64,000 nucleotides of DNA from Haliotis asinina (lineage: Eukaryota > Mollusca > Gastropoda > Lepetellida > Haliotidae). Shown here piece by piece: positions 25,301 to 40,300 of the stretch. The notes beneath the pieces were generated by a model. It ran no database searches, was not told the origin of the DNA, and saw nothing but the letters and a program-made list of their open reading frames with translations. Each line of letters starts with the position of its first letter. Position 1 is the stretch's first letter. A program made the position numbers and the translations under genes. The DNA lies in contig NC_090291.1 in the NCBI RefSeq assembly GCF_037392515.1, forward strand, positions 17,263,501 to 17,327,500. The letters are read 5' to 3'.

Positions 25301-28300
25301 CTCTATCACTTAAGTTGCCCATTTCTTCTTGTAAAGGGAACTATGTATGTACACACATTGAGTACACTACTGAAGCAGATTTTTATATTTATCTTCACAA
25401 CATTTTTATGAAGTCAAATTCAACACTATTCTGTCATAAGGTTTGCAACTACAGTTAGCCTGCTCATCCAAGATACATAAAATTCAGTGAGTGCAGCTGA
25501 TACATACTTAGACCATCACTTTCACTGGTGTAAGAGTTTTGTCACTAGATTTCCAGGGACACATCTGGGTGAGACTTGCAAGGTTTCATCACAGGTTGTT
25601 GAGTCTAGTTTGGTTGACCTCCATGGCCCTTCAGCAATGCCATTACAACTATTTAAGCATAACATTAAGGTCATATGTAATTGAACCCCATTGAACTATG
25701 ATTCTTGTCAGTGAAGCTGACTGGTTAGTAGGAAGTAACATTCTTCAGTATTTAGCCTTATCTCCACTATCTTTCAGTGTTTATAATCAAACTTCATAAC
25801 CAATAACAATGCAAGAGTCCTTATGCATGTTTAGATGTACAGACATGGATAATAACTTTGGCAATTACTAATTATTAATCACAAGTTGGAACATTACATA
25901 ACACAATGGCAAGATAGTGAACAAGTAACATGAACACTGAAGAATGGTACAATCAAGAAAGTTGAGCAACAAGGCAACATGTAACACAACACCACAGCAT
26001 GTAAATACTAACCTGATGGATTTATCACATTTTCTCACACACTTTGTCACTAATCTTTAGAGACCCGTAAAGGTCCCGGGGCCTTCAGCAACCCATGCTT
26101 GCCATAAAAGGCAACTATGCTTGTCGTAAGAGGCGACTAATGGGATTGGGTGGTCAGGCTCACTGACTTGGTTGATACATGTCATCAGTTCCCAATTGCG
26201 CAGATCGATGCTCATGTTGTTGATCGCTGGATTGTCTGGTACAGACTTGATTATTTACAGACCGCCGCCATATAGCTGGAATACTGCTGAGTGTGGCGTA
26301 AAACTGAAGTCATTCACTAATCTTTAGAAATAAATATCACTTGTGCGACCTGACAAAATTGATACTGGGTATTGAAAATGGACATTTTGTTTGAGTTCTA
26401 TTTCTAGAAGAATTATCTGTTGGAGGGGACAACTGAAAAAGAAGATATTAAGGACTCAGAAGAATTTTCAGAATCCTTCTATCTTTTATTATGACTAAAA
26501 TGTGTCAACAGAGACAGCAGGGCAAAAAAAAAAAAAGCCCAAATGTCGTGTAAAAAATAATAAAGCAATACCATGAATGACATCCCTGCTCAGGCCAACA
26601 AACTAAGACTGACATCATTGTTTACTTATCATCCATCGTCTCTGCTCTTAATACTGAAACCATTTCTTTCCCCATATGTTTGTTGGTACATGCCCACAGA
26701 ATGTAGCTTGGGAATGGTAACAGATGTTCTTTAAGTGTGTTGTACTGAGAAACCATTGATTTCAGTCACCATACATCTTCTGACATAAATCAATGAGTCA
26801 AAGGTGAAAATATAAATCCATTCAAGCAGTTTCTACCAAAGATGTGGTGAAGCAAACACACTGTACACAGTGGCATACAAGCAACTACTGCAACATTCAA
26901 GCACATAAAAACAACAGTGGAAAGGCTACGGCATTTTCCCGATCAGGCTTCCCATTGGTTTAGCAAAATCATTGTTCGATCATTGTCTCCTACATGAAGC
27001 AAAGAAATTCCCCAAATCAGTACTGAAAATCAGAGAAATCACTTAGAATTTTGAGATAAAAATTGAGGGCCTTTCATTATTAATGGCTAAAATAATAGGA
27101 AAAATGATTTGGAAAATGCTGAGCCTGTTAATACCTACTTCCCAAAAAAGGTATTGAGCTGCTTTCTATCTTTGCGACTGGACTTTTTAGTTCTTGCCCC
27201 ATAAAACATACAATGGTATCAAAAAATGTTGAATGGGGTGCAGCACAAAGGACAGGTGCGTCCTGGGCACAAGCAGGGTTCCCTCTGAGCTTGATTTTGT
27301 GAAATCCTGCTATAAAGATTACACACCTCCCAAGCCATAGGAGAAGTCCACTGAAAGCCCTATCAAAGGAATAAAACATGCAGTTAACAGCTGTAGCACA
27401 ACTGGGCAGGGTTGCTGTTGCTCCATACATGCTATGAGGATTGGGAAGAAGAGAAGATGGATGATGGGAAATTGGGGAGGACGAAGCAGAGGAATGGTGG
27501 AGGAGCAAGGGAGGGGAAGAAGGGGTGGCACTGGAAGCAGTGTAAGTCAAAGAAGAGAATGTTGGGGATGGGGAAGAGGTTGAGGAGAAGTAGGGGTTGG
27601 CATTGGAGGAGATATATAAGCAGGGATTGGTGGGAAAGGGGAGTGGAAAGGGGAGTGGAAAGGGCAGGAGGAGGAGGCGGCGGTATAGGACACAGAAGGG
27701 ATTGAGAGAAAGGGGTAGTAAAAAGGACAACAGGAGGAGGAGGCTTTGGAGACGTAGAACATGGAAGAGATTGAGGGAAGGGGTAGTGGGAATGGCAGGA
27801 GGAGGAGGATAATGGGGGAAATGGTTAAAGAGCAGGAAGAAAGGCAACTGAAATAAAGAGAAACCAGGGATAGATGCTTGTGCACAATTGTATCAGTAAT
27901 CTTTGACAGTACGCATTGTCCACAGCAAAGGTGGCACATGAAAGTTTTTAGGAATGTGTGCTACCTGATGGCTTACACAAAGCATTTCATGCTGTAATGA
28001 AACAATGAGTGCCATGGCACTACACCGCATCTAGATATGTATCAAGTGTTCATTATGTCAACAAACAAAGCCACTTAAACAATGCTGATGTCTACACTGA
28101 TATTCATATACTTTCGGCATAAACAGCTGGGGCCAAAATCAAAATTAAATCACGATGATAAATATATCTCACTGCCATGAGATCAAAGCAATATAAGATT
28201 AAGCTTCTGGCAAATTTCACAGTAAACAGTTAAAAAGGCCAATGTGCATTATAAGGGATTTAAGACTTGAATGCTAAAATGGGTAAAAAATTATAACATT

Positions 28301-31300
28301 TCTGCTAATAATAAACATTTGTTGAGTTAAAAAAATAATATAATTACATTTTCAACAGTAATGGCCATAATAGTTTTTTTCCACACAGGTTCAAAGAATG
28401 TGATAATGTCTGAATAGTAATAAATCACTATTCTAGCTTTGCTTGATAAGAAAATTTGCCACATATTTAACAGCCTAATGCAGGCTTGTTTGATTTACAC
28501 TACAGACAAGGACAATGTCCAGGTAATGAGGCCTGACATTTTACAAATTAAAGTTCTGAAGAGCAATACAAAGGGCCACATATCACTCCATCTCTGAAAT
28601 GATATATCTGACATTTTTATCATCTGGCAAAGACCAAAGTATCCACTGGATATGAGAGGTCATTCAATTTTTCTGATTTAACTGATAATGATCATAAACA
28701 ACATGAAAACATATTCATGGATAGTGCCTACATCAAGCGCCATGAAATAGCAAAACGCCATGTGTTAAGAACATTAACTATGATGTGTAAAATCTACCCT
28801 TCCAAAACAATTCTTATTATTAATTTTATTCAAGCAATCGGAGTTTCCTGACTTATTCGACAAACACAAACATGATTAAAACTGCACTACTAACAGGGAA
28901 CTTTATAGTCACTCGTACAAATAGCAGGCTTTTGCTTTTCAACAATAACTTCAGTGTGCTATACAAATGTCAGTATGTGTAGCTAGTTGTGGTGTACACA
29001 ATGACATGTTGATATGATTGTATACGGATATGTTGCCACAACAGAAACAGCCTTTGTAATGTGCTTGGTTAGTACACAACACATTGTGTGTTTGTTCAAG
29101 TATAGTATAACAACTTCCTTGGCTGAACACAAAACAGTTGCTTAGACTGTTAAATAAACAGGTTCAGAACATATTCATGACTATGTAAAGTTGCTACTGG
29201 GAAGAAAGCATTTGAGAAGACAAAATACCACAACAATGGCTAATCATGTCATACTTGATCATTTCAGTAGACATGTTGTGACACTAGTAGTTTGATGACA
29301 CTAAGATCACATCATAGATACAATGTGATACTTGGTGTGTCATGACGTAAAGATCACATCATAGATACAATCTGACACTTGGTGTGTGATGACACAAAGA
29401 TCACATCAGAGATGCAATGTGACAGTAGGAATGTGATGACACGAAGATCACATCACAGATGCAATGTGATACTGGGAGCGTGATGACACAAAGGTCACAT
29501 CATAGATACAGTGTGATACTGGCAGTGTAATCCCAAATATAACAATGTTAAAAACATACTTTGATACCAATTTCAATGCTAAAAGGAAGTCCTTTTCAAC
29601 AATAAGACTAGGATGTATCTATAATGATGATAAAGAGAAATTACATGTGGATGATAAGGGAAGCAGATAATCCTATTAATAGGCCAGCCAGAAAATCAAA
29701 CACGCTCCATAATTCTGGTCTCACCAGCTATTCTATATCCACAATCCCATGAGAAGATCAATTAACAAATTACACCAAGTGCCATTGGGGAGATGAAGAG
29801 ATCTCCATCGATCTCATCACACGTGAAATGCTTGGGTTGAACACCAGTCACTGCAGTATTACTGGAAAGCAATCATCCAATGAACATCATTTCCTGTCAT
29901 ATTTAACTTGTATCTAACTGAATTCCACCAAATTACATGTTTATCTACTTACATTATTCTGTCAAATCTGTAAGGCAACATGATTTTGAAGTGAGTGAAG
30001 AAAAATATTTCCATTGCTATGTAGCCGCATTTAATCATCTTTGTGAAGCAAATAACAAGAGGCATCATTTCATTGTGAGTTTCCAAACCATTCAGCTGTG
30101 ATGTGGGAGGGTATATAAATTCCACTGTGAATACAGGGAGGTTCATTGTTGACCCGTGTGTCTGTGCCACATTTTGATAGCTGTCCTTTGGAATCAGAGA
30201 TACATCAAGTCACAAGTTGAGAGTCGTTTCCGATTCAGTTGATTTTGCTTCCTTGTGTCCTTTCCCATCAACATATGCAGGGGCGATTTCATGTCAAACC
30301 ATTGCTAGGAACACTATCTTACTGTCCTTGGAACAGCCAATTTATTTCCATTTTGAATACTGGATAAAAACATTAAATATTTTTTTACACCTTATTGAAA
30401 CCACACTTGCAATCTGATGTCTTCCTTATAGATAAAACAGACAGTCTCACACATCAAAATATTTTGAAAGTATCCATAGGTTCTTTTTGTAGTCAAGCTT
30501 CAAATGAACTGTCAGTAGGATTATTATTATTCTAATGGCTGAAATGTTTAAAGTTGAAATTAAAATTTATTGATCTACTAACATGGATGTAATTATGGAT
30601 AGACGCCTTAAAGTTGATTCTAAATAACAATAGATAATACTTCTAAAATAAATCACATGGAAATATGAGTATTCACATTACTGGGGAAACATACACCAAC
30701 ATGATCAATGTACCTAAAACAAAGTCTGAACTAGTTTAATAATTAAAACATACAAACTTCCGTTTCAGATTTGTTCTCTTTCTAAACATATCATAGTCAT
30801 TTACTGTATCTATATCCCATTGGTTCTAAATTTGGTGTCATAGAGGAAAACAAGAACTTACATAAAACAAGGGTAAGTGCTTATTATTTCGTCTCCAGCA
30901 AAACGACTGATGTGATTCATGCTGTAAGATCTCAGAAAAGTACATATGCCAAGTAGAGACAAGGAGGGCATGGTAGCAGGGAAAATGGGAAGGGGAAACA
31001 GTTCTGGGAGGTGGAATTGGATTCAGTAGAATGGAGGGGATGAGGCAGGTGTGAGGGACACTAGTACCCAGAGTGAGTAAGGGGTATTTGGGAAGCAACA
31101 ACACACTAGCCCATACATCAATACATATAAACAATACATCACAATGTCTTCTTTAGACAAGTCACGTTAAAAATGTATAAATGTTTCTTTGAAACCTTGA
31201 TTCTATGGCATAAAAAACACACATCGTCAAACATTTTGTAAATATATGTCTTTACTGCTAAATAGACAAGGTTATTCATGCATTAATATATACCTGAATT

Positions 31301-34300
31301 AAACCATTAAGTCATGACAATAAAGGCTACAAATACAAAAATAAGAGCTTAAGATAAGTTGTTAATCATCTGGGGCCTACCTTGAGGCAGGAAAAACATA
31401 TTAAAAAAATCACGTAACTGATGAGAAATCATTTTGAACATGTTTAACCACGTCCAAAAATCCAGTACATGAAAATGTGTACATTCAAGGAAGTTGCCAC
31501 CACCATCAGTGAATAGAACAGAAACTACAGTACAAACAAGACCATGCAAAGCTTGGAAGCTAAAAGTGATAAGGACATAATTATGATCATAGCGTCCACT
31601 ATAACTGACCAGCTGTACCTTCAGTTGGTCAAGAGTTTCACAAGTAGAAGTGATCCAAATATAAATCATGTAGGGATAGAATTTAACCAAGGAAGCCTTC
31701 TTGCTTGAACAGAGATAACATGCAGAAATATCCAGAGAATGTTCAAAATTCAACCCACCCTTGGAATACATGATTACTGAAACTGAGTCTGGCATGTGGG
31801 CTGGAGCTAATTTCTATCCCTGGAAATTATCACAAGCCCTTGAACCATCCCTTTCAGATTATATGAATAGGACCTGTAGAAATAGATGAAAGTTTACTGA
31901 AGGTATTTCAAGGAAAAGGCTGTGAACTTATATAAATGCAGTCAAACTTGTATCAACAAGTATGAGTCATGTCTTGTGTACAACAGTGAATAAATGATCA
32001 AACAGGAGTCACAGCCCATGTTATAAAGGTGGATGACAATTTTGGGTTAAACATGGATCTTGATTTTCCTCTACGGTTAAAATAACACTACAAAATCAGT
32101 TTTTCCCATTCATGACTTCATACATGTGCAGTCCTGACTTATTTACCCCCACAAAGCACAATACTTAACTTGTGATGGAGAATCAGACACTGAAAACACT
32201 AAGATGACTATCACACAAATCACAGCAAGGGATAAAAATCTTCATGTGATGTGATGTGATGTGATGTGATGTGATGTGATGTGAGTTTACAATTATGTCT
32301 ATCAGTACCATGCTAGGTCTGTCACAACATAAAATAAATTTCTTTACAGGATACACTATACTGAATGATATACATTCACTGTTCACCTTAAAAAACATTA
32401 TCAGTTTGTTTTGCGTATTTTATTTTCTAACTATAAGAGAATCTGAATCAACATGTGTGGGGCCCAGTTGATTTCATAACGACATACTTGTATTGTCATT
32501 ATCTTCATGTCTTCAGCTAGTCATCTTGAGTGAGAGACTTGCTCAGATATTTGTATTACAATTCAAGGTAACCTCCCAAACTCAATTCTTTAGCCATACC
32601 TTGACAGTAGGTGTTGCATAAGGACACAGTTGTTGCATTAGGTCTAAACATTGTTGCAATAACCAATTTATAAATCTTATTCAGTTGAACATGGCTGGTT
32701 ACATATAACTATGAAAACATTTTTCTCATTACTTAAATTATGCACTGAACAATTTTTGTTTTTTGGCACACAATTTTTTTTCACATAAAAATTATTTTTT
32801 ACAAAATGTTTACAAAAGCTACATGATTTGTAACAAGACGCTCTATGATATCATTTGATATACATGTTCTGGTATTAATAATGCACAAACGTAGTGGTCA
32901 ACCTACTGCAGGCAACCTCTATCATGATTATATTATAATAATGACTGGTGATCAGTATCAGTTTGGAACAGTAGATTCCAACATTAAGCACAAGATCACT
33001 TTGCACCACATAACATATTAATACAATCATTATCTCCAAGACAATACCATTTGATTTAGTACAGAAGGTAAGTTCATAAAGTAACAGCTGTTGGTAAATG
33101 TAATCAAATCCTCTTAGATGAGAGGAAACAACTCTTAGAACTAGAGTAATGCCATCGACTGAATGTAGACTGAATGTAAAATATGTGAGAGTTTCTTTGA
33201 TCCAAGTAACAGGGACTTATTGGGGTTTTTTTTTAAGTAATCGTAGTCATATTCTTCTGGGACCATGGAATCACCATGGGAGACAAGGTTAGCAGTATGC
33301 ATGGGGCACACTTTTGTTGATTTGTAAGAACTGTACTGACATACCTTTAGGTAGGCTCATAAGACTTATCAAAAAGGGGATTTCCATAACAGACTCTGAA
33401 GAAACCCAACTAATACCACATAGGGTTCCTCAAAAGCTACAACAGTCGCAAGACTATGTTAAACGATGGAAGTTACAATCATCTTAATGCTACAACCCCT
33501 TTGAGGAACGGGACTCTTTTTGTATCTAGGAACATACAGTGTGGATTAGTGTTTGTGATTCAAACAAAAACAGAGGTCGACAGGCCTTACAAGGTATAGA
33601 AGCCGTTCAACTATGTCGTATTGGTAAAGATGAACTCTGTCATTCATTGTGGGGCGTCAAGTATTAATTCCGACATCAAGGTCAGAAATCATTCTTTTAT
33701 GCCTGAAAACATCAGTTGCAGACTTTTTATTGGTATCAGGACAAACTGGCAAACGGTAAAGATGATGAATCTTTCATCTCCTGGTTTTGACCATGAAAGA
33801 CATAGGTCAATAACAGACAAGAAATCCTGGTGTGTGTTCTTTAGGATGTCACGCTAAGAGTTCAATTCACAGATGTAATTCTAAGAGTAAAGAGTCAAAA
33901 GAATTAAATTGCAGACAAATGGAAAAACTATTCCGTTCGTCAAAGCTCATAACAGACCGAAAAGCATCAGTTTCTCAAAACATACACTTTCTGAAATTAA
34001 ACACCAAATGAGTTATGGAACTTAACAGTGCTATTATGACACTGCTAATTGGATTATTTTACCACAATGGAATAGGAACATGACAAGGTGAAAATAATCA
34101 CCTGTAATAAAATAATGGGTATCTTGACTTCACAACACGTTAAGGAGTTGATATTAAGGCTCACTGATCACAGCAAAATGTTATTAGATACAGGACATAT
34201 TTTCTGGCGTAAATCAAGTTGAGCTCAAGGTTTCACTTGTTTCTTCCTAGAAAGTAGTTGTTTACATAAACTGCTAGCCCAGAATGAGCTATGGACAAGT

Positions 34301-37300
34301 AAGATATGACCAATGGTGTACACCCTCAAGTATCCACACATTTCAAGGAGTATTGTAATACAATTTTTTTCTTTTGCATTAAAAGAAAAATAGTGAGATG
34401 TTCCTGAAATTTTCCACCTGAACAATACTGGTATGTCTTAATTTAAATCCAAAAAGTATGTCCCCATTAAAGAAGTTAGGAAAGATTCGTACTTCCAAAT
34501 ATTGGAACTTTTTCTGATTCTGCTTTGGCAACAACAGTTGTGAGGTCGAGGAAAACGTCTGTTAATGCGTCGAAATAAGTGGAATGTGGTGCAAGGGCAA
34601 TGATAGGGGCATCTTTGGCAGTGGCACGTTGCCCCCGCACACGGATCCAGTGGAACCCCCCCATGAAGAACACTCCTCGACACAGCACCACAATCAGGGG
34701 TCGCAGCACGCTACAGAGAAATAGCAGGAGATAGAACAGTGTATATTATATAGGCAGTACATCAGAAACAGACCTGTTTTCAGCTCAGTCAGAATGAATA
34801 ACCATTCATGAATAATAATTTTGTGAACTTACTAGAAAGTAAAGAGGTCATTGTCACAGACCTAATGAGTACAGACTTAGATATCTCCGTGTTCAAAAAC
34901 AATGTCAGCAACTCCCAAAATTTCCAGGGTCTCTTAGTTAGGATTCTTCGCAAAGTAATTATTACAATGACAGTTGTAGATTTCTGATGTCTGATGTGAC
35001 CATATTCAGTGACTGACAGGCAAATTGTGAACAAAATCCAGTTTTCACAAGTTTCTACTTTCTCCAGTTTGAACCTAATTTTGAACGTAGCACATAGTGC
35101 AATAAACGCAAAAGAAAACATTTAAATTTCTTTAACTTTTTTGGATCTGCTGTCAATGATACACATGCAACCTCTACAAACCTGCCATCGTCTGCACCTA
35201 TACTGCTACTATGTTATTAATTCCAGTTTAGGAAATTTTACTGACATATGCTGCAGATTTGAAAAAAAAGAAAGGATTTTAGCTGGTTCAAATAAATTGC
35301 TAATAATAAATCAGCCATTGCACCAAATTTCTCCGAAACAGCCCAGGAAAAAGTTGAACTCAAACGGTTTCTTAGCAGCAACATGGTAATTTCTTCTGGT
35401 CCACAACGTTATTAAAGACAAAACTCTGATTGTTTTGTTAACAATGTAAATCAGGTACAGGGAATGTCTACACTGCCTTGATCTAGTCCCTGATGAACCT
35501 CTTTAGATGGTCAACAGTTGTAAGGTCTGGCAATGACCTTCATGCATCTTGTCACAATTGGTCTGTAAGATTGGTTTATAAAAATCTTCTTATGAATGCG
35601 TATGATAACCATTTGGGTAGGACATCTTTTTTACTGATAGTTCATATTAACTGCATACAAATCCTTCAAACATTTCAACTTCTATCCTGACAACATCATA
35701 AACTCAGGTGTTCGCGTCAACGCAGAAACATGCATTTTTCATGCAAAAAAAATAAAACCATGCAAAAAATATTTTGTGCGCATATTTTTAACGCACAGAT
35801 TCTTAACGACATAATCTTTTAAAAAAAGTACCTCAAAACCGCGACATACAGACAAACAATTTCACACGCAAAAGATTTGGACTGCATATTCCTAATTTTT
35901 TTCTGCATGCACTCGTACAAAACCTACCATGATCACTGAAACTGTGAAACAAACTCTATTCCACTATTCTCCACTAACTATTATCTCAAAAGAGACATTT
36001 CCTGAAAGGAACTCCTGGCAAACTCAGTTCCGTTGACTGACATCTAAGTAGTTACTTAAAGCATTGTGTATTAAGCCTCACATTGACCACTTATATACCT
36101 ACACTCAAATATGGCCATAATGAATGGACATTCTGAACAACAGGTCTGTTTGCTGCATTCTCTCTGCTATTATTGTTAGAATATAAGGAATACTGAAATG
36201 TTAACAGCTTTAGGGTTAAACATGTGTCACATAAATAAGGTGCAAAATATACATCATGTCTTGACATCAGTAACTAAAGTAAAACATGTTATGCTCACTA
36301 TATACAATACCATGAACAGTAAACATAATAAACAATTTAGTTTTCAAGTATGGTGAAAACTGAATGGAATCTGACAACCAATGTATCTGACACTATAATT
36401 CAAACCAAATTACATTTTTGGTGATGATATTCACACATTTGAAGCTATGTCTAGAGTTCATGGGCAGAGACTACTTTCAGATATACAGGACAGAACAAAT
36501 TGTTAGCAATCACTTAACAACATTAATTATGCAAATTGTGTGTTGATGAATCATTATCCATTAATTTGGCACTGAAAGTTGATATGAAATGAAATATTCA
36601 GACTCATTTGGCCATTCATAATATTGTGTTTCTGATCTCCATTCTGAGACTCATGGGAGTATGTACAGGAAACATGAATAAATGAAAACGTTAGTCAGAA
36701 TTGCTCGAAAATACAACTGCAAACTTGTCCATTTTAGTATTTTAGTTTGGCCAATATAAATTCAATTCTTTTTATACTTCAAAAAGTGCATGTTATGGGT
36801 AATGTTTGTGGTGCTGTAGTTTCGCCCCTGTATAAGGCAACAGTGTTTAGCTTGTGACCCCTGGAGTAGAGTTACCATTTCATTTTCTAACATACAGCAC
36901 AGGGTTTAAGATGAGAAGGTAAATTCGTTTCTGTACTTTTCTCACATATTATCAATATTCATGTGGAAGAAATAGGCGGGATTTAATATTTTGGGATGGG
37001 CATTATTTAAGACTTGCAAGAGAAGCACAAAATACACAGAGGTGCAGACTCAAGTTTCAAGATTTTTTTTTTCATTTGACAATATAAATTTCCAAATCAA
37101 TGGCTAGATAAAAACAGACAAACATCTTGATTTATATGTATGTTACATTAACTGTTACGATGTAAAGGTCTAGTTTCCCAACTGGTCTGTATTACACTGA
37201 ACTCAGTTGCCATTTCACTGGAGCTCTTGCTATAATTACAACCATGTCCAACATGATTCAATGTAACATTTACTGCATATGGATTTTAGTGTTTGGAATC

Positions 37301-40300
37301 AGAAACCAAATCCACTATCAGTTGTCAGAAGATGTGTGTTGAACAATTATTGATCATATTCAAAATACATGTATATTGTGATCACCAACTTCAATGTTTT
37401 TTCCTCCAGGGCTTTATTAATTAATGTTGATGATTTTTTTTCTGTTTATTTATACAGCAACTATTCATCAGTGTATCTCATAACATTCACAATAGATGTA
37501 AACTTTATTCATACACAGGTTACAGTAAAATTTTGTATCTTTCATCCTTCTTTTGATCGATTTTCAATCACTATTGGATATCCACATTGCTTGCCTTAAT
37601 TGCAATTGATAACAAACATCTGTTCCTCTTTTCGTTAGCTATTGATTTTCATCTCTTACCACTACATGGCTAACACAAGAATTGATCAGTTGTTAGTTCA
37701 AAGATATTACTGGACTCTAGATCGTGACAATGCTAGTAACATTCTTTGTAGTGGTCAGATTATCATTATATATTTATACTTACTTGATTATTCATTACTT
37801 TTGTGGTTTGTACATTCTCTTCCCACAGAGGTTACTTGTCATATTTTCCTACAAACCACTGTTGAAATATGGGCATATTTCCTGGCTTGCATGTAATCCC
37901 CCAGCGCCAAAAAATCGCAACACAAATTATCGGTCATGTTTTTATCCAATCAGAACATGTGTTACACTGACTTAAATCCAACTTACTGAGTTCTGCCTAG
38001 AGGAAACGTTTGCACATCCCAACCTAGAAGACATTCCAGTTTTCGTGAAGCATATGGAAATTACCAAGGCCATGCGAATGATCACTTTTGAGACAACATC
38101 AATGACTGCACAACTAAATATGACTGCAACCAATCATGAATCCTGAACACTCGCTCCATGAAAGAGTCATATTAGAACAGAGGTTTGTACTTGTAGGAAG
38201 ATATGACAAGAAACCTCTGTGGAAGAGAATGTGGTCTGTGGAAAACATGGATAAACTCCTTGATAAAACTGGCATTTGTCAACATGCACAAACTTCTACC
38301 AAGTTTGAGTCAGTACAATATAGATTTCTCCCAAAATATCTGAACTATTCAAATGTATCCAACACAATTTGTTTACATGAAAACAAAATGCGAATATGAA
38401 CAGAAGGGATTTTTGTTACAAAAAGTTCCATTTGACTTTCTATTTAAACTACCTCCGACTCAAAATGAAGCTACTTAAATATGAGTTAAGTTGGGTGGTT
38501 AATCTTTTCCAAATAAAAGCAGCTGTCCTGGCTAAGTAAAAGATCAGGATTACTAAAGTTTTTGCCATAGTTACGAAACAACAAGTAATAATAAAACCAT
38601 TTTGCATTTAAGACTGTACATTAATACCAACATTTAGAAACATCAATAGAGCCAAATACAAAATCAATGTGAAAACTGTAATCAGCATATCAAAGCGCTG
38701 TGTACCATTTCTCAATGAGATCGTATCCCAAAGTTAAACTGTGGGAGTCAACACTTCAAGTACCTTGATTGTTTCATCAAAAGAGGTCCAGCTCAAGCAG
38801 TGACTTCAAGAAAGTAACTTGTCCTGACTAATTTTCCACTTGCCCTGATTTATGACACAATGTTTGATGTTAATGTTTATTGGATTATTTATCGAAGAGT
38901 GATAAATTTCAAAGAACAATAACTCTAAATTACTATCATTGCTAAATGTAATAGCTACAGATATGAAATGAAGTCCAAGTTTATTTGCAGTTTGAAACCA
39001 TAAGTGGAAATTATCTAGAAGTCCATGGGCAAGAAAGATACCATTATTTGATTGCCCCGAAATGAAAAATGACTTGTCCCGGGTGTCGGGCGATGGGAAT
39101 TTTGCCCCCTGTATAAGCAAACATTAATTTGACAGACCATATTTTCAGTGACTAGGTACAGCACAATTATAATTTTGTCAACACAGCAACTTTAACTTGC
39201 CTGATTTAAATAAACTTTGTAAATTCGCTTGGCTCTTACCACACTAACATAGTAACAATGGTTATTATGGTATACAGTGGAACCCTGTATGTCCAGACCC
39301 AGTCTCGCTATTCTCGAAACATTCGTAGCCTTACAAACTTCTTTAGCCCATTCTTAACACATTGGCTGAGATCAAAGTTACGAAATCTTAGGGCTACGAA
39401 TGTTTCGAGAATAAGGGGCCTGGTGTCAGAACACCCAATATACCACATGATATTAATGTCAAACAAAATGTATACAAATTAAAATACTTAAATGCATGTA
39501 ACTCCACATACTAGATATATAAGACATGATCATATAACTGGACTTCAGTTTGTAATCTCTGTTATTGATATTATTCCAAATTTCTTCAATATTGTTTTCC
39601 TGGGCCACTGTTATTTACAGAGACAAATAACATTTCACCTTCTTAAAGACTTGAAATGAATTTTACTTAATAATGACTAAGTTTACAATTAATTAATATC
39701 ATATCTGTTGAAGTATGACAATTATATATGAAATTTCTTGAAACAAAATTTGAGGGATGTGATGAATTTGAGGGATTTCATTCAATTTAATACACATTAC
39801 TGGAATACATTAATCCTGGTACACAATTAGTTGCACATACAGTTTATTATGGCGATTGTGTCAAATGCCTTATACTACATCATTTGGTATATAAAATTGA
39901 ATCACCAGAAGACTGGGTGAAAATCAGTATCTAGCTGATTGCTTAGTTTTGTCTTAATTTCACAAGAGTTTGTTATGCCGGGAGGGAGGGAGCACTAATG
40001 GTAATTGGCAAGAGATCCAGATATCTGGAAATTCATATATCTGCAGGGGTCCACATAAATGAAGTTAACTGCATGCACATATTACGTTTATTAATATTGT
40101 GAACATTCTACCCATCCACAGATGTGTGTTCACAGAGCAAGCTGCCACTTAACAGGGTTTTGATATTCACAGGAACTAGCTGTGAGCCTTTTTGTTGAAG
40201 GATTAATAGTGTCCACTAATCTACTGTGCAAGCATTACCATTTGTTAGATATCGTGACACATTTCAGTATATGCTTATTGGCTATGTTGGAGGTGAATTT

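Noticed and set aside
27128-27847. 239-residue minus-strand open frame taken as one protein
   Set aside because: Only its last 73 codons are real (exon 3A). The rest is translation of the pyrimidine-rich intronic tract, low-complexity Pro/Ser/Leu, and a good splice acceptor separates the two.
29294-29530. CRISPR-like array (regular 47-bp period)
   Set aside because: Eukaryotic intron, whole unit repeats with no unique spacers, so it is a plain tandem repeat.
31349-31795. 148-residue minus-strand frame in an LPCAT intron
   Set aside because: No family resemblance, no bordering regulatory features and an odd composition. Treated as a chance frame.
38806-39120. 104-residue minus-strand frame with GISGQ/GKWKISQ-like words
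   Set aside because: Suggests a possible gene-derived repeat, but no family could be named and no exon borders fit.
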